Assembly: GCA_018340805.1 (NCBI GenBank)
Contig: JACMZG010001914.1
Location: forward strand, 10,220,918-10,284,917
Source: Microvelia longipes
Taxonomy: Eukaryota > Arthropoda > Insecta > Hemiptera > Veliidae
Length of the DNA stretch: 64,000 nt
Reading direction: 5' to 3'
Shown: positions 1-13,100 of the stretch, piece after piece
Numbering within the stretch: position 1 is the stretch's first letter
Layout: every line of letters begins with the position of its first letter
The notes under the pieces: model-generated
What the model was told of the DNA's origin: nothing
The model's input: the letters and a program-made list of their open reading frames with translations, nothing else
The model's database searches: none
Made by a program: the position numbers and the translations under genes

Positions 1-3000
1 ATTTTTATTTTCGGTGTGTAACTTTATCACATCGAGTTGTCAATCGTCATTGCATATGATGAGTTTAATCAACATCTGATGAGTAGCCAATGGGCGTTAG
101 ATATTTTTAACTTAGTCATCAAGGTCACTCAGCAAGCAAGGGTAATATTTTCGCTTCTACCGGAAGGAGGGTAAGTGTATTTAGCTTCACGGTATTACAC
201 CTTCGCGAGTGTGGTGACTCTCATCAATAAACCATTAACTTAATACTCAAATTCATTACAGCTCGTGCGGCACTTATTTAATTTAAAAAATTATTATTGT
301 TTTTATAACTTAAGTAATTTCAGCAAATATCAGTGACTGATTCAACTTCTGTTAAACTTTGTATTCATTGTATTCGTTTTATTAAGTGTTTGAAATGTTT
401 GAAAACTCGTGTATATTTGGGGATCATCTATATATTAGACACGATAAAGAAAATGTTGATATGTGGTTGTTCGATGTTTCTGACAATAAATACGGTAAAG
501 TCAAATCGGCAAAACGCGTGGTAATTGGGTCTGTTAGAGATTGAGTAACAATTATGCACACGTTGTGTTATCTCGTTATTTAGTTTTAATTATGTATATT
601 AATACAGACTCTTTTTAAGACCAATAATCTCTAATATTGATTCTTTGTATTCAACTAATCGACAAAGGTTTATTTTTGTTTTAGTGTCTGGAAAAGAGTA
701 TGTATACATATAGTCTGAGACAATTTGTTGGTATGCAGAAAATTAGAGGTAACTTCGTAAAACAGTATGGACTGCAAGCACTTCTGTGTCTTGTTAACGT
801 GCATTAATTTAAGTGAAATGTCAATATCTTCTATTCATTTTTTTATAATCTAGAGAGTCCCATGCTAGATTTTGTTAACTGATAAATGATGCCCAGAGTA
901 CATTGGCACAAGTTGAAGTAAACTATTCCATTGCATAAATGAACGTAGCTTGTTTAAGATGTCAAGCCATTTACTCAAATTTAATGTGAAACAAATACAT
1001 CTGTCAATACATAACTGTGCGAGAGACATAAGGAATTAAACAAGCAAAATGCAATACTACATCTGGTGATTTGTTTCCATCATTCAACATTTGTCCTTAA
1101 ACATTGATGGCTTCAACATAATTGCTAATGCCCCCACTCGTTGTCGTTACGTCTAACTCTTCAGGTCACGACAGAGCCTGAACTCACTGTGACCTTAATA
1201 AAGATCCCCAAAGAATATAATGTGAAGTATTTACCAGAGACGAGTGTCATCGGATTACCCAACCTATCATTGCTTGCACCAAATATATGGGTTATGTTTT
1301 TGGATACTACAGATTTTGAAAAACATGAATACTCGCACAATAAACTGTGCGAGAGACTATCCCTAGGAAATGTAATCTAGCAAAATGCAAATGCGACTAA
1401 ATATTTGTTCAAAAGAATGATATTTCTAATTCATACTTCAAATGACTCATATCACTTCAACAACCTGCCAAGCGATGCCCAGCAAGAAAGTCAAGTTTCA
1501 ATACAGGAAGCCTCAAGAACGCCAGTCGCAAACCTTCAAAGTTTTATTTAAATAGAAACAAGTTGTGGAGCTCAGCTGAAAACATGTACCCCATTATTAC
1601 TGTTAGTAACCTCAAATTACTCACTAGTAAGTCGCTACTTTCGTTTACGCTCACCTTTTCTAATTTAAAATACATTAATAGGATATTAGTTTTTAACCTA
1701 TCATTTACTTTTTTCAATTTGCAGATCGACTTATCGCTAATAACTATTCTTTGTACTTGGACTTTGATTTCTTTTGACATGTAATAGTTTTAATATTGAT
1801 TCTATTTGTATTAATTTGTTAATAATTATAAGAAAATAGACAATAAACGTATGTCAATATTAGCTTGAAAAGTAAGAAATATTAATCGTTTTTGGTACAA
1901 ATACATTGAAAGTGCTCTATAAATAACTACAATTTGTATTAAAATTAATTACTTTAAAGCTTAGTATTTAAACAAATGCCTAAATGCGTCAATATTTAGG
2001 GCGGAACATTTTACATACAGCAACATTTAATTATTATAACATGGCCCTATATTTTCAAAAAAGTAGTGTCTACCCTGTGCAATTTGACTCGCGAAAGTTA
2101 AAATTTTGTTAACGATTTCAATATCGCAAAAATTTGGGACCTAAATCGAATAACCCAGTCCGAAGTCAATGCGACCACTCTAAGTGACCAAAAAGTTAAA
2201 AAACCATTGAAAGACTATTCTGTTATTAAATAACAGAAAGCCAAAATAACGGTTTAGTAAAAAATAATTATCGAGTAGGTTGTCGTTTTTCGATGTTTTT
2301 TGTGGTGCTGAATCTAATAAAACTGATCTGGAATCGATAAACTACTTAACCTAGGGTTCTTAGTTTGAAGTTGGTACCGGCACTAATTTTTATCGTCTTA
2401 TTTATGTATTTACGTTTCTAACTTCTAATTAAATCTAGCATAGAGGTCCGCGCCGAATTTTCTACAAAATTCAGACGAAAAGAAAACTGTATCGCTTATC
2501 AATCCAATTTTGCTGAAGTTTTCGTTTATATTAATTAACCTGAGTAGTAGCGTCACGACTTTTATGAATTGTTTTCGAAATAAATAATATATTAACAAAA
2601 ATATATGAACAGAACTTCAAAATGAATGTAACAATGTTGCTGCCGAGTACTGTTATAATCTATGCCGCATATTCTTAGAACATTGAAAAAAAATAAATAA
2701 TAAGTCGTGCTGATACTGCTCAGGTTATTAAATATATACCGAAAACTAAAGCTAGATAAAAAAATAGAAATAATAAAAAACCGTGGGTAAATTAAGAGTT
2801 TTCAGGGCAATGAATTTAAAAAATATATCGAAAAATCAATAAACAGAACTTATAAAATAAGAAGTAAATAATGTTCATAATAAATGAAAATCAGGCTTCA
2901 TAAAGTTTTAATTAAGGTCTTTAAGGCACTTAAATATTCTTAAACAAGCACGAACCGAAGACAACAAATGTAAAATGATAGGAAATCGGCTGATAAACTG

Positions 3001-4862
3001 CTTCATAAAAGATCGTCATGCCCACTGCGGATTTTTTGGCAACTACACGACGATTCGGGGTTTTAGCGCGGTATACGAGCTCCACAACTTGTTCTATTTA
3101 TAAAACTTTGGTTACAAGTGTTAAAAGTTGGGTGAAAAAACTGTGTTTTAATAAAGACTGTTGTTTACTTTTTTACGTTAAATATCTAATTTATTATTGG
3201 AAATTGGTTCCAGTTATCATTATTTAATTAATCTGTACGCCCTTGTGGTTAATTTCAAGGATTATTTACACGTTTTCCACAATTGATTTTTAATTAACTT
3301 CGTACATACATAACTACTGTTAGACGTCAATGTTATTTACTGATCTGTGTTCAAATTTTGAATCTATTAATTGTAATCAGTTCAAATTGTTATTATTTGT
3401 ACTCAACAACAAACAGGTAATTTGTTTAGAATAAAAGAAGTATGCATATTCAGCTTTTGTGGTTTGAATATTAGTAATTTGGAGATAAGTTTCCTCAAGT
3501 CACTTCTGTCTTCGTTGCAGTACATTATTAAAGTGAAATCCATATTTATCATCTGGAAGACTTGTATGCTGGCTATTTAACTGATAAGGGTGCATTGAGA
3601 TGTTTGCACCATTTGAATAAACTTAGTGCATACATAAGAGCTGCTGTTAGATGGCAATGTCATTCACTTAATTTATGTTCAAATTCTGCTTTCAAGAGGA
3701 TTATCTGAAGTCTACACCTAACTTCAGGTAAAATAAAATTATCAGTTAAAGCTGGGCTCTGTGGTGCTGCGGCAAATTATCTGAAGTCTGGACTTCATCG
3801 ACGACTCTACAACTGCGAAGCGATGCCCACCTCAAGAAAATAAAGTTTCACCGGGACAAAGACTTGAAGGGCGTCAGTCACAACCTTCATGATGATAATA
3901 TTCCACTTTAAATAGGATTTAACTCTTTTATGTTAAAATTATATATCAATAATAAAACTAAGATGAATTGATTTTTCTTTTTGTTCTAATTCTGTATGAC
4001 CAACACCAATTTAGGAGGTTTGTCATACAGGCCCTAGGAAACCCTTAATCTATATTTCTGACTTACCTTAGCATTCTACATTACAGTCAAGACCATCTAT
4101 AGCTCTTAAAATGTGTGCCAAATAGTAACTGGCACAAATTTATTTATATAGATGTCCACCAGTGTCAAGGCAGACAGCATACAATTTTTGGAAAAAATTT
4201 TTGATGAAAAGTGTTTCTCATGTTGCTTAGAAGTTATCTGGATAGAGAGAGAGACCTCAACCCAATCTGAAGCTCGCATAGTTCTAAAATAATGAATGGA
4301 TTGCACATTTCTTGTAAACCTTTTTCAGGTGAAATGGCTGATCCAATTTTAATGAAACTTGGCATGAAGTTAATATTTTGACTTAAGATTTTCAACACAA
4401 TTACATATTGGTGGAACTTAGCAGTTTTCTCGTTGCCAAATAGGTTATATTAAACAGGAGTTTTCATGCAATATTATCACAAACAGTGGCAAAACTGGCC
4501 AGTGAGCACAAGGGGAACAGCCCTCCATAAACTAATATAATATCAAAGTGTGTAAAAATTAGGGGTCAGGGGTAGAGACAGCCTTCCGACTCCCACCTTT
4601 TTTCCTATAGCTGAAACGGACTTGCTTCCATCCAGAGAGTCCACTTGCATTAAGAGTTCATCTACTATGCTTAAAATACATATCAAAACTTCATAAAATG
4701 TTGAAGGAATCAATTTTTTCTTAGTAGCCCCAAGTCAATCTTGAAGGAGTTACACAGCGTCCCTGAGGCCCAAATTATGATAACTCAGGCCTTTTTAATG
4801 TATTGAGATAGGCTAAGCTGCCCCTCCCCTAGTGGACATATATCTCTATGCTGGTGGATATG
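1..4862 (+). repeat. Left arm of 9.6 kb giant inverted repeat
   Basis: This arm reads as the reverse complement of 4939-9599 almost throughout. The first 20 or so bases match the reverse complement of the bases ending near 9599, and the inner parts (for example 2000-2270 against 7540-7840) differ by only scattered substitutions and small indels. The outer kilobase is visibly more diverged. No long reading frame and no recognisable protein is present. The arm is composite: 640-1570 and 3400-3920 are related to each other as direct repeats, and short segments near 1540-1575 and 3076-3110 are inverted copies. The window opens inside or exactly at the edge of this arm, so the true left end cannot be fixed. 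Confidence 0.9.
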
Positions 4863-4938
4863 TTGCGCAATCTGCTCCTTTCGAGGTATTACAGGACTCT
4901 AGCTAGCTGGATGTGCACATAATAGAGAGAGATACTAT
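4863..4938. other. Loop (spacer) of the giant inverted repeat
   Basis: About 76 bases separate the two arms and are not self-complementary with them. The arms next to the loop end in copies of the family B element terminus (CATAGAGATATAT and its complement), arranged head to head. The loop has no coding potential. Confidence 0.7.
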
Positions 4939-7900
4939 TACATATCCCACCAATCATAGAGATAAATATGTCCCACTAGAGGGGACGATAGCCTATCTCA
5001 ATACATTAAAAGGCCTGAGTTATCATATTTGGGCCTTCAGGGACTCTGTGTAACCTCCTTCAAGATTGACTTGGGGCTACTAAGAAAAAATTGATTCCTT
5101 CACATTTTATGAGTTTTGATATGTATTTTAAGCATAGTAGATGAACTCTTAATGCAAGTGGACTCTCCTGGATGGAAAGCAAGTCCGTTTCAGCTATAAG
5201 GAAAAAAGTGGGAGTCGGAAGGCTGTCTCTACCCCTGACCCCTAATTTTTACACACTTTGATTTATATTAGTTTATGGAGGGCTGTTCCCCTTGTGCTCA
5301 CTGGCCAGTTTGCCACTGTTTGTGATAATATTGCATGAAAACTCCTGTTTAATATAACCTTTTGGCAACGAGAAAACTGCTAAGTTCCACCAATATGTAA
5401 TTGTGTTGAAAATCTTAAGTCAAATATTAACTTCATGCCAAGTTTCATTAAAATTGGATCAGCCATTTCACCTGAAAAAGGTTTACAAGAAATGTGCACA
5501 TCCATTCATATATTTTGAGAACTATGCGAGCTTCAGATGTGGTTGAGGTCTCTCTCTCTATCCAGATAACTTCTAAGCAACATGAGAAACACTTTTCATC
5601 AAAAATTTTTTTCCAAAAATTGTATGCTGTCTGCCTTGACACTGGTGGACATCTATATAAATAAATTTGTGCCAAGTTACTATTTGGCACACATTTAAGA
5701 GCTATAGTATGCGTCTGACTGTAATGTAGAATGCTAAGGTAAGTCAGAAATATAGATTAAGGGTTTCCTAGGGGCCTGTATGACAAACCTCCTAAATTGG
5801 TGTTGGTCATACAGAAATTAGAACAAAAAGAAAAAATCAATTCATCTTAGTTTTATTATGATATATAATTTTAACAATAAAAGAGTTTAAATCCTATTTA
5901 AAGTGGAATATTATCATCATGAAGGTTGTGACTGACGCCCTTCAAGTCTTTGTCCCGGTGAAACTACATTTTCTTGAGGTGGGCATCGCTTCGCAGTTGT
6001 AGAGTCGTCGATGAAGTCCAGACTTCAGATAATTTGCCGCAGCACCACAGAGCCCAGCTTTAACTGATAATTTTATTTTACCTGAAGTTAGGTGTAGACT
6101 TCAGATAATCCTCTTGAAAGCAGAATTTGAACATAAATTAAGTGAATGACATTGCCATCTAACAGCAGCTCTTATGTATGCACTAAGTTTATTCAAATGG
6201 TGCAAACATCTCAATGCACCCTTCATCAGTTAAAATAAGCCAGCATACAAGTCTTCCAGATGATAAAAATATGATTTCACTTTAATAATGTACTGCAACG
6301 AAGCACAGAAGTGACTTGAGAAACTTATCTCCAAATTTACTAATATTCCACACCACAAAAGCTGATATGCATACTTCTTTTATTCTAAACAAATTACCTG
6401 TTTGTTGTTGAGTACAAATAATAACAATTTGAACTGATTACAATTAATAGATTCAAAATTTGAACACAGATCAGTAAATAACATTGACGTCTAACAGTAG
6501 TTATGTATGTACGAAGTTAAATTAAAAATCAATTGTGGAAAACGTGTAAATAATCCTTGAAATTAACCACAAGGGCGTACAGATTAATTAAATAATGATA
6601 ACTGGAACCAATTTCCAATAATAAATTAGATATTTAACGTAAAAAAGTAAACAAACAGTCTTTTTAAAAACACAGTTTTTCAACCAACTTTTAACACTTG
6701 TAACAAGTTTTATAAATAGAACAAGTTGTGGAGCTCGTTATACCGCGCTAAAAGAATCGTGTAGTGCCAAAAAATCCGCCAGTGGGCATGACGATCTTTT
6801 ATAGAAGCAGTTATCAGCCGATTATCATTTTACATTGTTTAGTCTCGGTTTGCTTGTTTAAGAATATTTAAGTGCCTTAAAGACCTTAATTAAACTTTAT
6901 GAGCCTGATTTTCATTTATTATGAACATTATTACTACTTCTTATTTTATAAGTTCTGTTATTATTTGATTTTTCGATATATTTTTAAATTCATTGCCCTG
7001 AAAACTTTAATTTACCCACGGTTTTTTATTATTTCTATTTTTTTATCTAGCTTTAGTTTTCGGTATATATTTAATAACCTGAGCAGTATCAGCACGACTT
7101 ATTATTTATTTTTTTCAATTGTTCTAAGAATATGCGCATAGATTATACAGTACTCGGCACAACATTGTTTACATTCATTTGAAGTTCTGTTCATATATTT
7201 TTGTTCATATATTATTTATTTCGAAACAATTCAATAACAAGTCGTGACGCTACTACTCAGGTTAATTAATATAAACCGAAAACTTCAGCAAAAATTGGAT
7301 TGATAAGCGATACAGTTTTCTTTTCGTCTGAATTTTGTAGAAAATTCGGCGCGGACCTCTATGCTAGATTTAATTAGAAGTTAGAAACGTAAATACTATA
7401 AATAAGACGATAAAAAATTAGTGCCGGTACCAAACTTCAAACCTAAGAACCCTAGGTTAAGTAGTTTATCGATTCCAGATCAGTTTTTTATTAGATTCAG
7501 CACCACAAAAAACATCGAAAACGACAACCTATCGATAATTATTTTTTACTAACCGTTATTTTGGCTTTCTGTTATTTAATAACAGAATAAGTCTTTTCAT
7601 GGTTTTTTAACTTTTTGGTCACTTAGAGTGGTCGCATTGACTTCGGACTGGGTTCATTCGATTTAGCGTCCCAAATTTTTGCGATATTGAAAATCGTTAA
7701 CAAAATTTTAACTTTCGCGAGTCAAATTGCACAGGGTAGACACTACTTTTTGAAAATATAGGGCCATGTTTATAATAATTAAATGTTGCTGTATGTAAAA
7801 TGTTCCGCCCTAAATATTGACGCATTTAGCATTTGTTTAAATACTAAGCTTTAAAGTAATTAATTTAATACAAATATTGTAGTTATTTATAGAACTTTCA

Positions 7901-9599
7901 ATGTATTTGTACCAAAAACGATTAATATTTCTTACTTTTCAAGCTAACTATTGACATACGTTATTGTCTATTTTCTTATAATATTAACAAAATTAATACA
8001 AATAGAATCATATTAAAACTATTACATGTCAAAAGAAATCAAGTCCAAGTACAAAGAATAGTTTATTAGCGATAAGTCGATCTGCAAAATTGAAAAAAGT
8101 AAATGATAGGTTAAAAACATAATATCTATAATGTATTTAAATAGAAAAAGGTAAGCGTAAACGAAAGTAGCGCTTACTAGTGAGTATTTGAGGTACTAAC
8201 AGTAATATGGGGTACACTTTTCAGCTGAGCTCCACAACTTGTTCTATTTATAAAACTTTGAAGGTTGCGACTGGCGTTCTTGAAGGCTTCACTGTATTGA
8301 AACTTGACTTTCTTGAGGTGGGCATCGCTTGGCAGTTGTGAAGTTGATATGAGTCATGAAGTATGAAATTAGAATATCATCTTTTGAACACAAATAATTT
8401 GTAGCATTGCATTTTGCTAGTTACATTTCCTAGGTGTCTCTCGCACAGTTATATTGTGCGAGTATTCATGTTTTTCAAACTCTGTAGTATCAAAACATAA
8501 CTGTTTTGCTTGCCAAGCAAGATGGTGGTAAGCGATGACCACTCGTCTCTGGTAAATACTTCACATTATATTCTTTGGGATTTTAATTAAAGGTCACAGT
8601 GAGTTCAGGCTCTGTCGGTACCCTGAAGAGTTAGACGTAACGAACAGAGTGGGGCATAACAATATTGAAGCCATCAATGAAGACAAATGTTGAATGATGG
8701 AACAAATCCCAGATGTAGTATTGCATTTTGCTTGTTAATTTCCTAGTTGTCTCTCGCACAGTTATGTATTGACAGATTATTTGGTTTCTAACATAAATTG
8801 AGTAAATGGCATTGACATCTTACAACAGTACTTATTTATGCATGAAGTTTATTCAACTTGTGCCAATGTCTCTGCGCATCCTTTATCAGTTAACAAAAAT
8901 CTAGCATGGACGTCCTCTAGATTATAAAAATGAATAGAAGATATTGACATTTCACTTAAATTATGCACGTTAACAAGACACAGAAGTGACTTGAGCAACT
9001 TTTCTACGAAGTTACTAATTTTCCATACCACAAATGCTGATATACATACTTCTTTCAGTATAAACAAATTACCTTTGTCGTTGAATACAAATAATATAAG
9101 ATATTGTCTTAAAAAGAAGTCAATAATAGTACAAAAACACCAGAAACAAACGTGTGCAAAATGTACACAAAAACATTACCACCGTACCGATTTGACTACC
9201 GTTTTATTTCAGAAAAATCGAACAAACCACACTTATTTTCTTTTCTTCCAATAATATAGATGTCCAACTTTCGGTTTCAAACATTCAACACTTAAATAAA
9301 ACGAATACAATAATACAAAGTTTAACAGAAGTTGAATCAGTCCTAAGTCTAGAAATTCTTAAGTTTAAAAACAAAATAACTTTTTAAATAAACAAGCGCG
9401 AAAGAAGGTAATGTTAGGTTATGATGAGAGTCACCACCTCGCCGAGGTGGTGAGCTAAGATCTTCCCGCCGCTGAGGAACTTTTCCCGCTCTGAGTGACC
9501 TTGATGAATAAAATCAACACCCATCTGGTACTCATCAGATGTTTTCAACTCATCAGATGCGTACCTGATGGATAAAGTTACACACCGAAAATAAAAATC
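4939..9599 (-). repeat. Right arm of 9.6 kb giant inverted repeat
   Basis: This is the reverse-complement partner of 1-4862. It ends near 9599, where the terminal TAAAGTTACACACCGAAAAT mirrors the start of the window. It is about 200 bp shorter than the left arm because of small deletions. The open frames it contains are short, low in complexity and mirrored by antisense frames in the other arm, so I do not call them genes. It lies about 600 bp upstream of the NAA40 start codon. Confidence 0.9.
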
Positions 9600-9619
9600 T
9601 TGATTCTATGGACCAGGAT

Positions 9620-10163
9620 CTTAGAATAATACTATATATAGAAGGAGCACAACTGATAACACGAAAGTCGGTTCATTGGTGCAACTAAGTAATGCTGCCA
9701 CCCTTACAATATACAATTTTCTAAAAAAAAGTTGACAATACTTCCGGTTGCTAAATTATTATGTTCTATTATTAATTAATGATTGATTATTCATAAAATA
9801 CTAATATAAATATCAGTGCATTACAATATTTTAAGCATTTTAAATTGTCGTTTAACGTATTTATTAAAATTATATATAATAGTAGTCCTCGTCAACTAAA
9901 TGTAGATTCTTGTATTCCGCCACCCTTTTGCCATCTAAGACCGGTTTTATTAAATACTCAGCAGGTGTTTTAAGTTATTATATTTGTTCTTTACGATCTT
10001 TCTTCATTAATAGATATTTATGACAAATATTTAAAATAATCTTTTGTTGTCAGGTTGGCAGCATTACTTAGTTGCACCAGTCAACCGGCTTTCGTGTTAT
10101 CAGTGGAATTACATTGTGTTTACGGCCCTGTGCTCCTTCTATATATAGTATTATTCTAAGGTC
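9620..10163. mobile_element. TIR element family A, copy 1 (MITE-like)
   Basis: The ends are inverted copies beginning TTAGAATAATACTATATATA and GAAGGAGCAC, followed inward by further inverted sequence (ACTGATAACACGAAAG and ACTTAGTTGCACCAGTC-like blocks). The left end lacks a short block, with CCGTAAACACAATG, that the right end keeps. No protein is encoded, so the copy is non-autonomous. Related copies lie at 17213-17745, 48322-48440 (fragment), 49053-49586 and 60003-60545. The right end is about 36 bp from the NAA40 ATG. Confidence 0.85.
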
Positions 10164-10198
10164 GTTTGTTTTAATTTTTATTTTTTATCAATTCAACT

Positions 10199-13100
10199 AT
10201 GGGAAAACCCAGTGAAAAATCGTTATTAAAGAAGCAAAGAAAGAAAGAAGAGAAGAAACAACTACAAGCATCTGTTTCGTCTGTAAACAAAGCAAATGCT
10301 CTTTCTGATCCTCTGCAAGATTTTCCCGCTTTTAAGGAATTCAAGAATGGTGATCTTCACGTTACTTTTGTTATGAAGAAAGTCGGAGATCTTGAAGAAA
10401 GTACAATAGATTGGATGTTTAATTTGTTAAAATTTAATATGATGGAGTTTTATAATGCTTGTGAGTGGGGCTGGAATGACGTATCTAAGAGAAACGAAAT
10501 GACAGAGTATGGTGCTTGGTATCTGATTGCTTATTCAGGAGAGACACCAGTAGCATTTTCACATTTTAGGTAATTTAATTCTATTTCTCAGAAGGTTGTA
10601 GGATTAGGTTTCGTTGAGTAACAATTCAAGTAGCTGTCCGTGTGTAGCTATCCATCATATAGTATGTAAGGGAGTTTAACTCTATGGTATATCTATTAGT
10701 TATAGACAAACGATCTGTAAGGTGTCGATGTGAACACTACAAAACATCGACAGACAGAGGGTCCTACACAGGACCCTTATGCGTTTAGCATGTACTCTAG
10801 TAAGGTAGGCTGACAACCCAAGAGCCAGATGCTTACCCACATTTCTCAACAATTTTGGTTGTCTAAATACTCGTGTGTCTTGAAACTTTTAACTGAACCA
10901 TGTATCGATCTTACATTATGTCCAGACAATCAAGTGTCAATACTATCCTGCCAGATTAAAAATAAATATTTCTTGTCATGACTTAAAACATTGAGCATTT
11001 CATGTAAGCTTGACAGTGAATGGCACAACTTTACGTTACTTAGACAATTGTAGAGATGCAAAACATTGAGCATTTCATGTAAGCTTGACAGTGAATGGCA
11101 CAACTTTACGTTACTTAGACAATTGTAGAGATGCAAAACATTGAGCATTTCATGTAAGCTTGACAGTGAATGGCACACTTTACGTTACTTAGACAATTGT
11201 AGAGATGCAAAACATGAGCATTTCATGTAAGCTTGACAGTGAATGGCACAACTTTACGTTACTAGACAATTGTAGAGATGCAAAACATTGAGCATTTCTG
11301 TAAGCTTGACAGTGAATGCACAACTTTACGTTACTTAGACAATTGTAGAGATGCAAAACATTGAGCATTTCATGTAAGCTTGACAGTGATGCACAACTTT
11401 ACGTTACTTAGACAATTGTAGAATGCAATTGATTTCATGTAGACAGTGAATGGCACAACTTTACGTTACTTAGACAATTGTAGAGATGCAAAACATTCAT
11501 TCATGTAAGCTTGACAGTGAATGGCACAACTTTACGTTACTTAGACAATTGTAGAGATGCGTATAACTAATAATTTCACTAGATAGAGATTAAAGAGCCA
11601 CCTCTTAGGATACTGACTACTATCGAAACCCTCTCCATTCTTGTCTGACAAAGTTATGTAGTGTCTCTACAATCACTTGTCAAGACATCAGTATAGTATT
11701 TTGTACAGGACAAAAATTTGTCAGGTGCATCCCTTATCTTATTTATAACACTATTCCATACGTAAAACAGTGTCGGTACACCATAGGGACTCATAATATT
11801 TATTTTTTATATTTCTACTTTGACAGGGTTCTACATTTTATTGGCATTTAAATGTCTCCACATAAGATCAAAACATGGTTCAGTTAAAACTGTAACGAAA
11901 CCAAAAAAAGTGTTGAAACTACATGGGTACCCTTGAGTTAAAGCATTACTAATGATTCAACAAACTTCTAAAGATTAATGTCACATTTAAGAAATGTTTG
12001 TGTTAAACACAAACATTTAGTTTTGTCAAGAAGAAATGAATGAGATGCACGTGTTCTCATAAGAAATGAATATCTCATTCATTTCTTTGCACGTGCATCT
12101 CGCATGTGTTCTCATAAAGAATGAATGAGATGCACGTGTTATCAAAAAAAAATTAATGAGATGTACGAGTTCTCAAAAAAAATAAATGAGATGTACGTGT
12201 TCTCAATAAAAATGAATGAGATGCACGTGTTCTCAAAAAAATGAATGAGATGCACTGTTCTCAAAAAAATGAATGAGATGCACGTGTTCTCAAAAAGAAT
12301 GAATGAGATGCATGTGTTCTCAAAAGTTATCCACAATTCAGTTTTGTTTGTCCCTGTTTTTTTTTATATGAGTAGACTTTCTCTTTTCCTTCTACCCCCC
12401 CCCTCAAAATGACTTAAAGTAGCTATAGGACCCAACAACTAAATAAGAATTGACTAACTAATTCATTAAGAATAGACACCATGAATTAAATAATAATAAA
12501 AATCATGGTTATTCAACTAGATTTTGTAAAAATATAAATAAGTCATTCTCTAGACTTAGTGAGTCAAGCCAATCACCGTTGGTGAATGGAATCAAATGTT
12601 TTAATAAGCAACCTACTTATGACTTCCTTAATGACAGTTTAGTGTATCCTTAAAAATTGTAAACCGGTGCCTTGATAATATCTTATACAATTTTTATTTT
12701 TGTAATATTTTTTTTTGTATTCATGTATTGACTATTGTGAGGTCTTAGAATGTAAGACAACCACTAGCTTATAATAAATCTCTCATATTCAACCTCCAAT
12801 AATTTAAAATACATAACCCTTTATATTGGCAATCATGATTGCCAATATAATTCATGCTTGAACTCAGACAGTAAATATATTGGTTTTATTCCCATCCAGG
12901 CACTGACCTCGCTTGATTATTATAGTATGGTTCACAAATATACAAAGTTCGATTTTATTATCAGTATTAGTTCTGGTTTTATTGATTGACATATATATGT
13001 CAAACAAAACAATGTGTCATTAATTGACATAATGTAACAAAACAAGTTATTTCTCTAATTTAAAATTTGCTTATATCATGGTTGTATGCCACTTATATAA

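Noticed and set aside
1141..1784. Short open frames within the palindrome arms
   Set aside because: They overlap antisense frames, are not conserved between the arms and have no family resemblance.
10930..11178. 82-codon minus-strand repeat protein
   Set aside because: It is a reading of the 75-bp minisatellite, which happens to be a multiple of three in length; later units break the frame.
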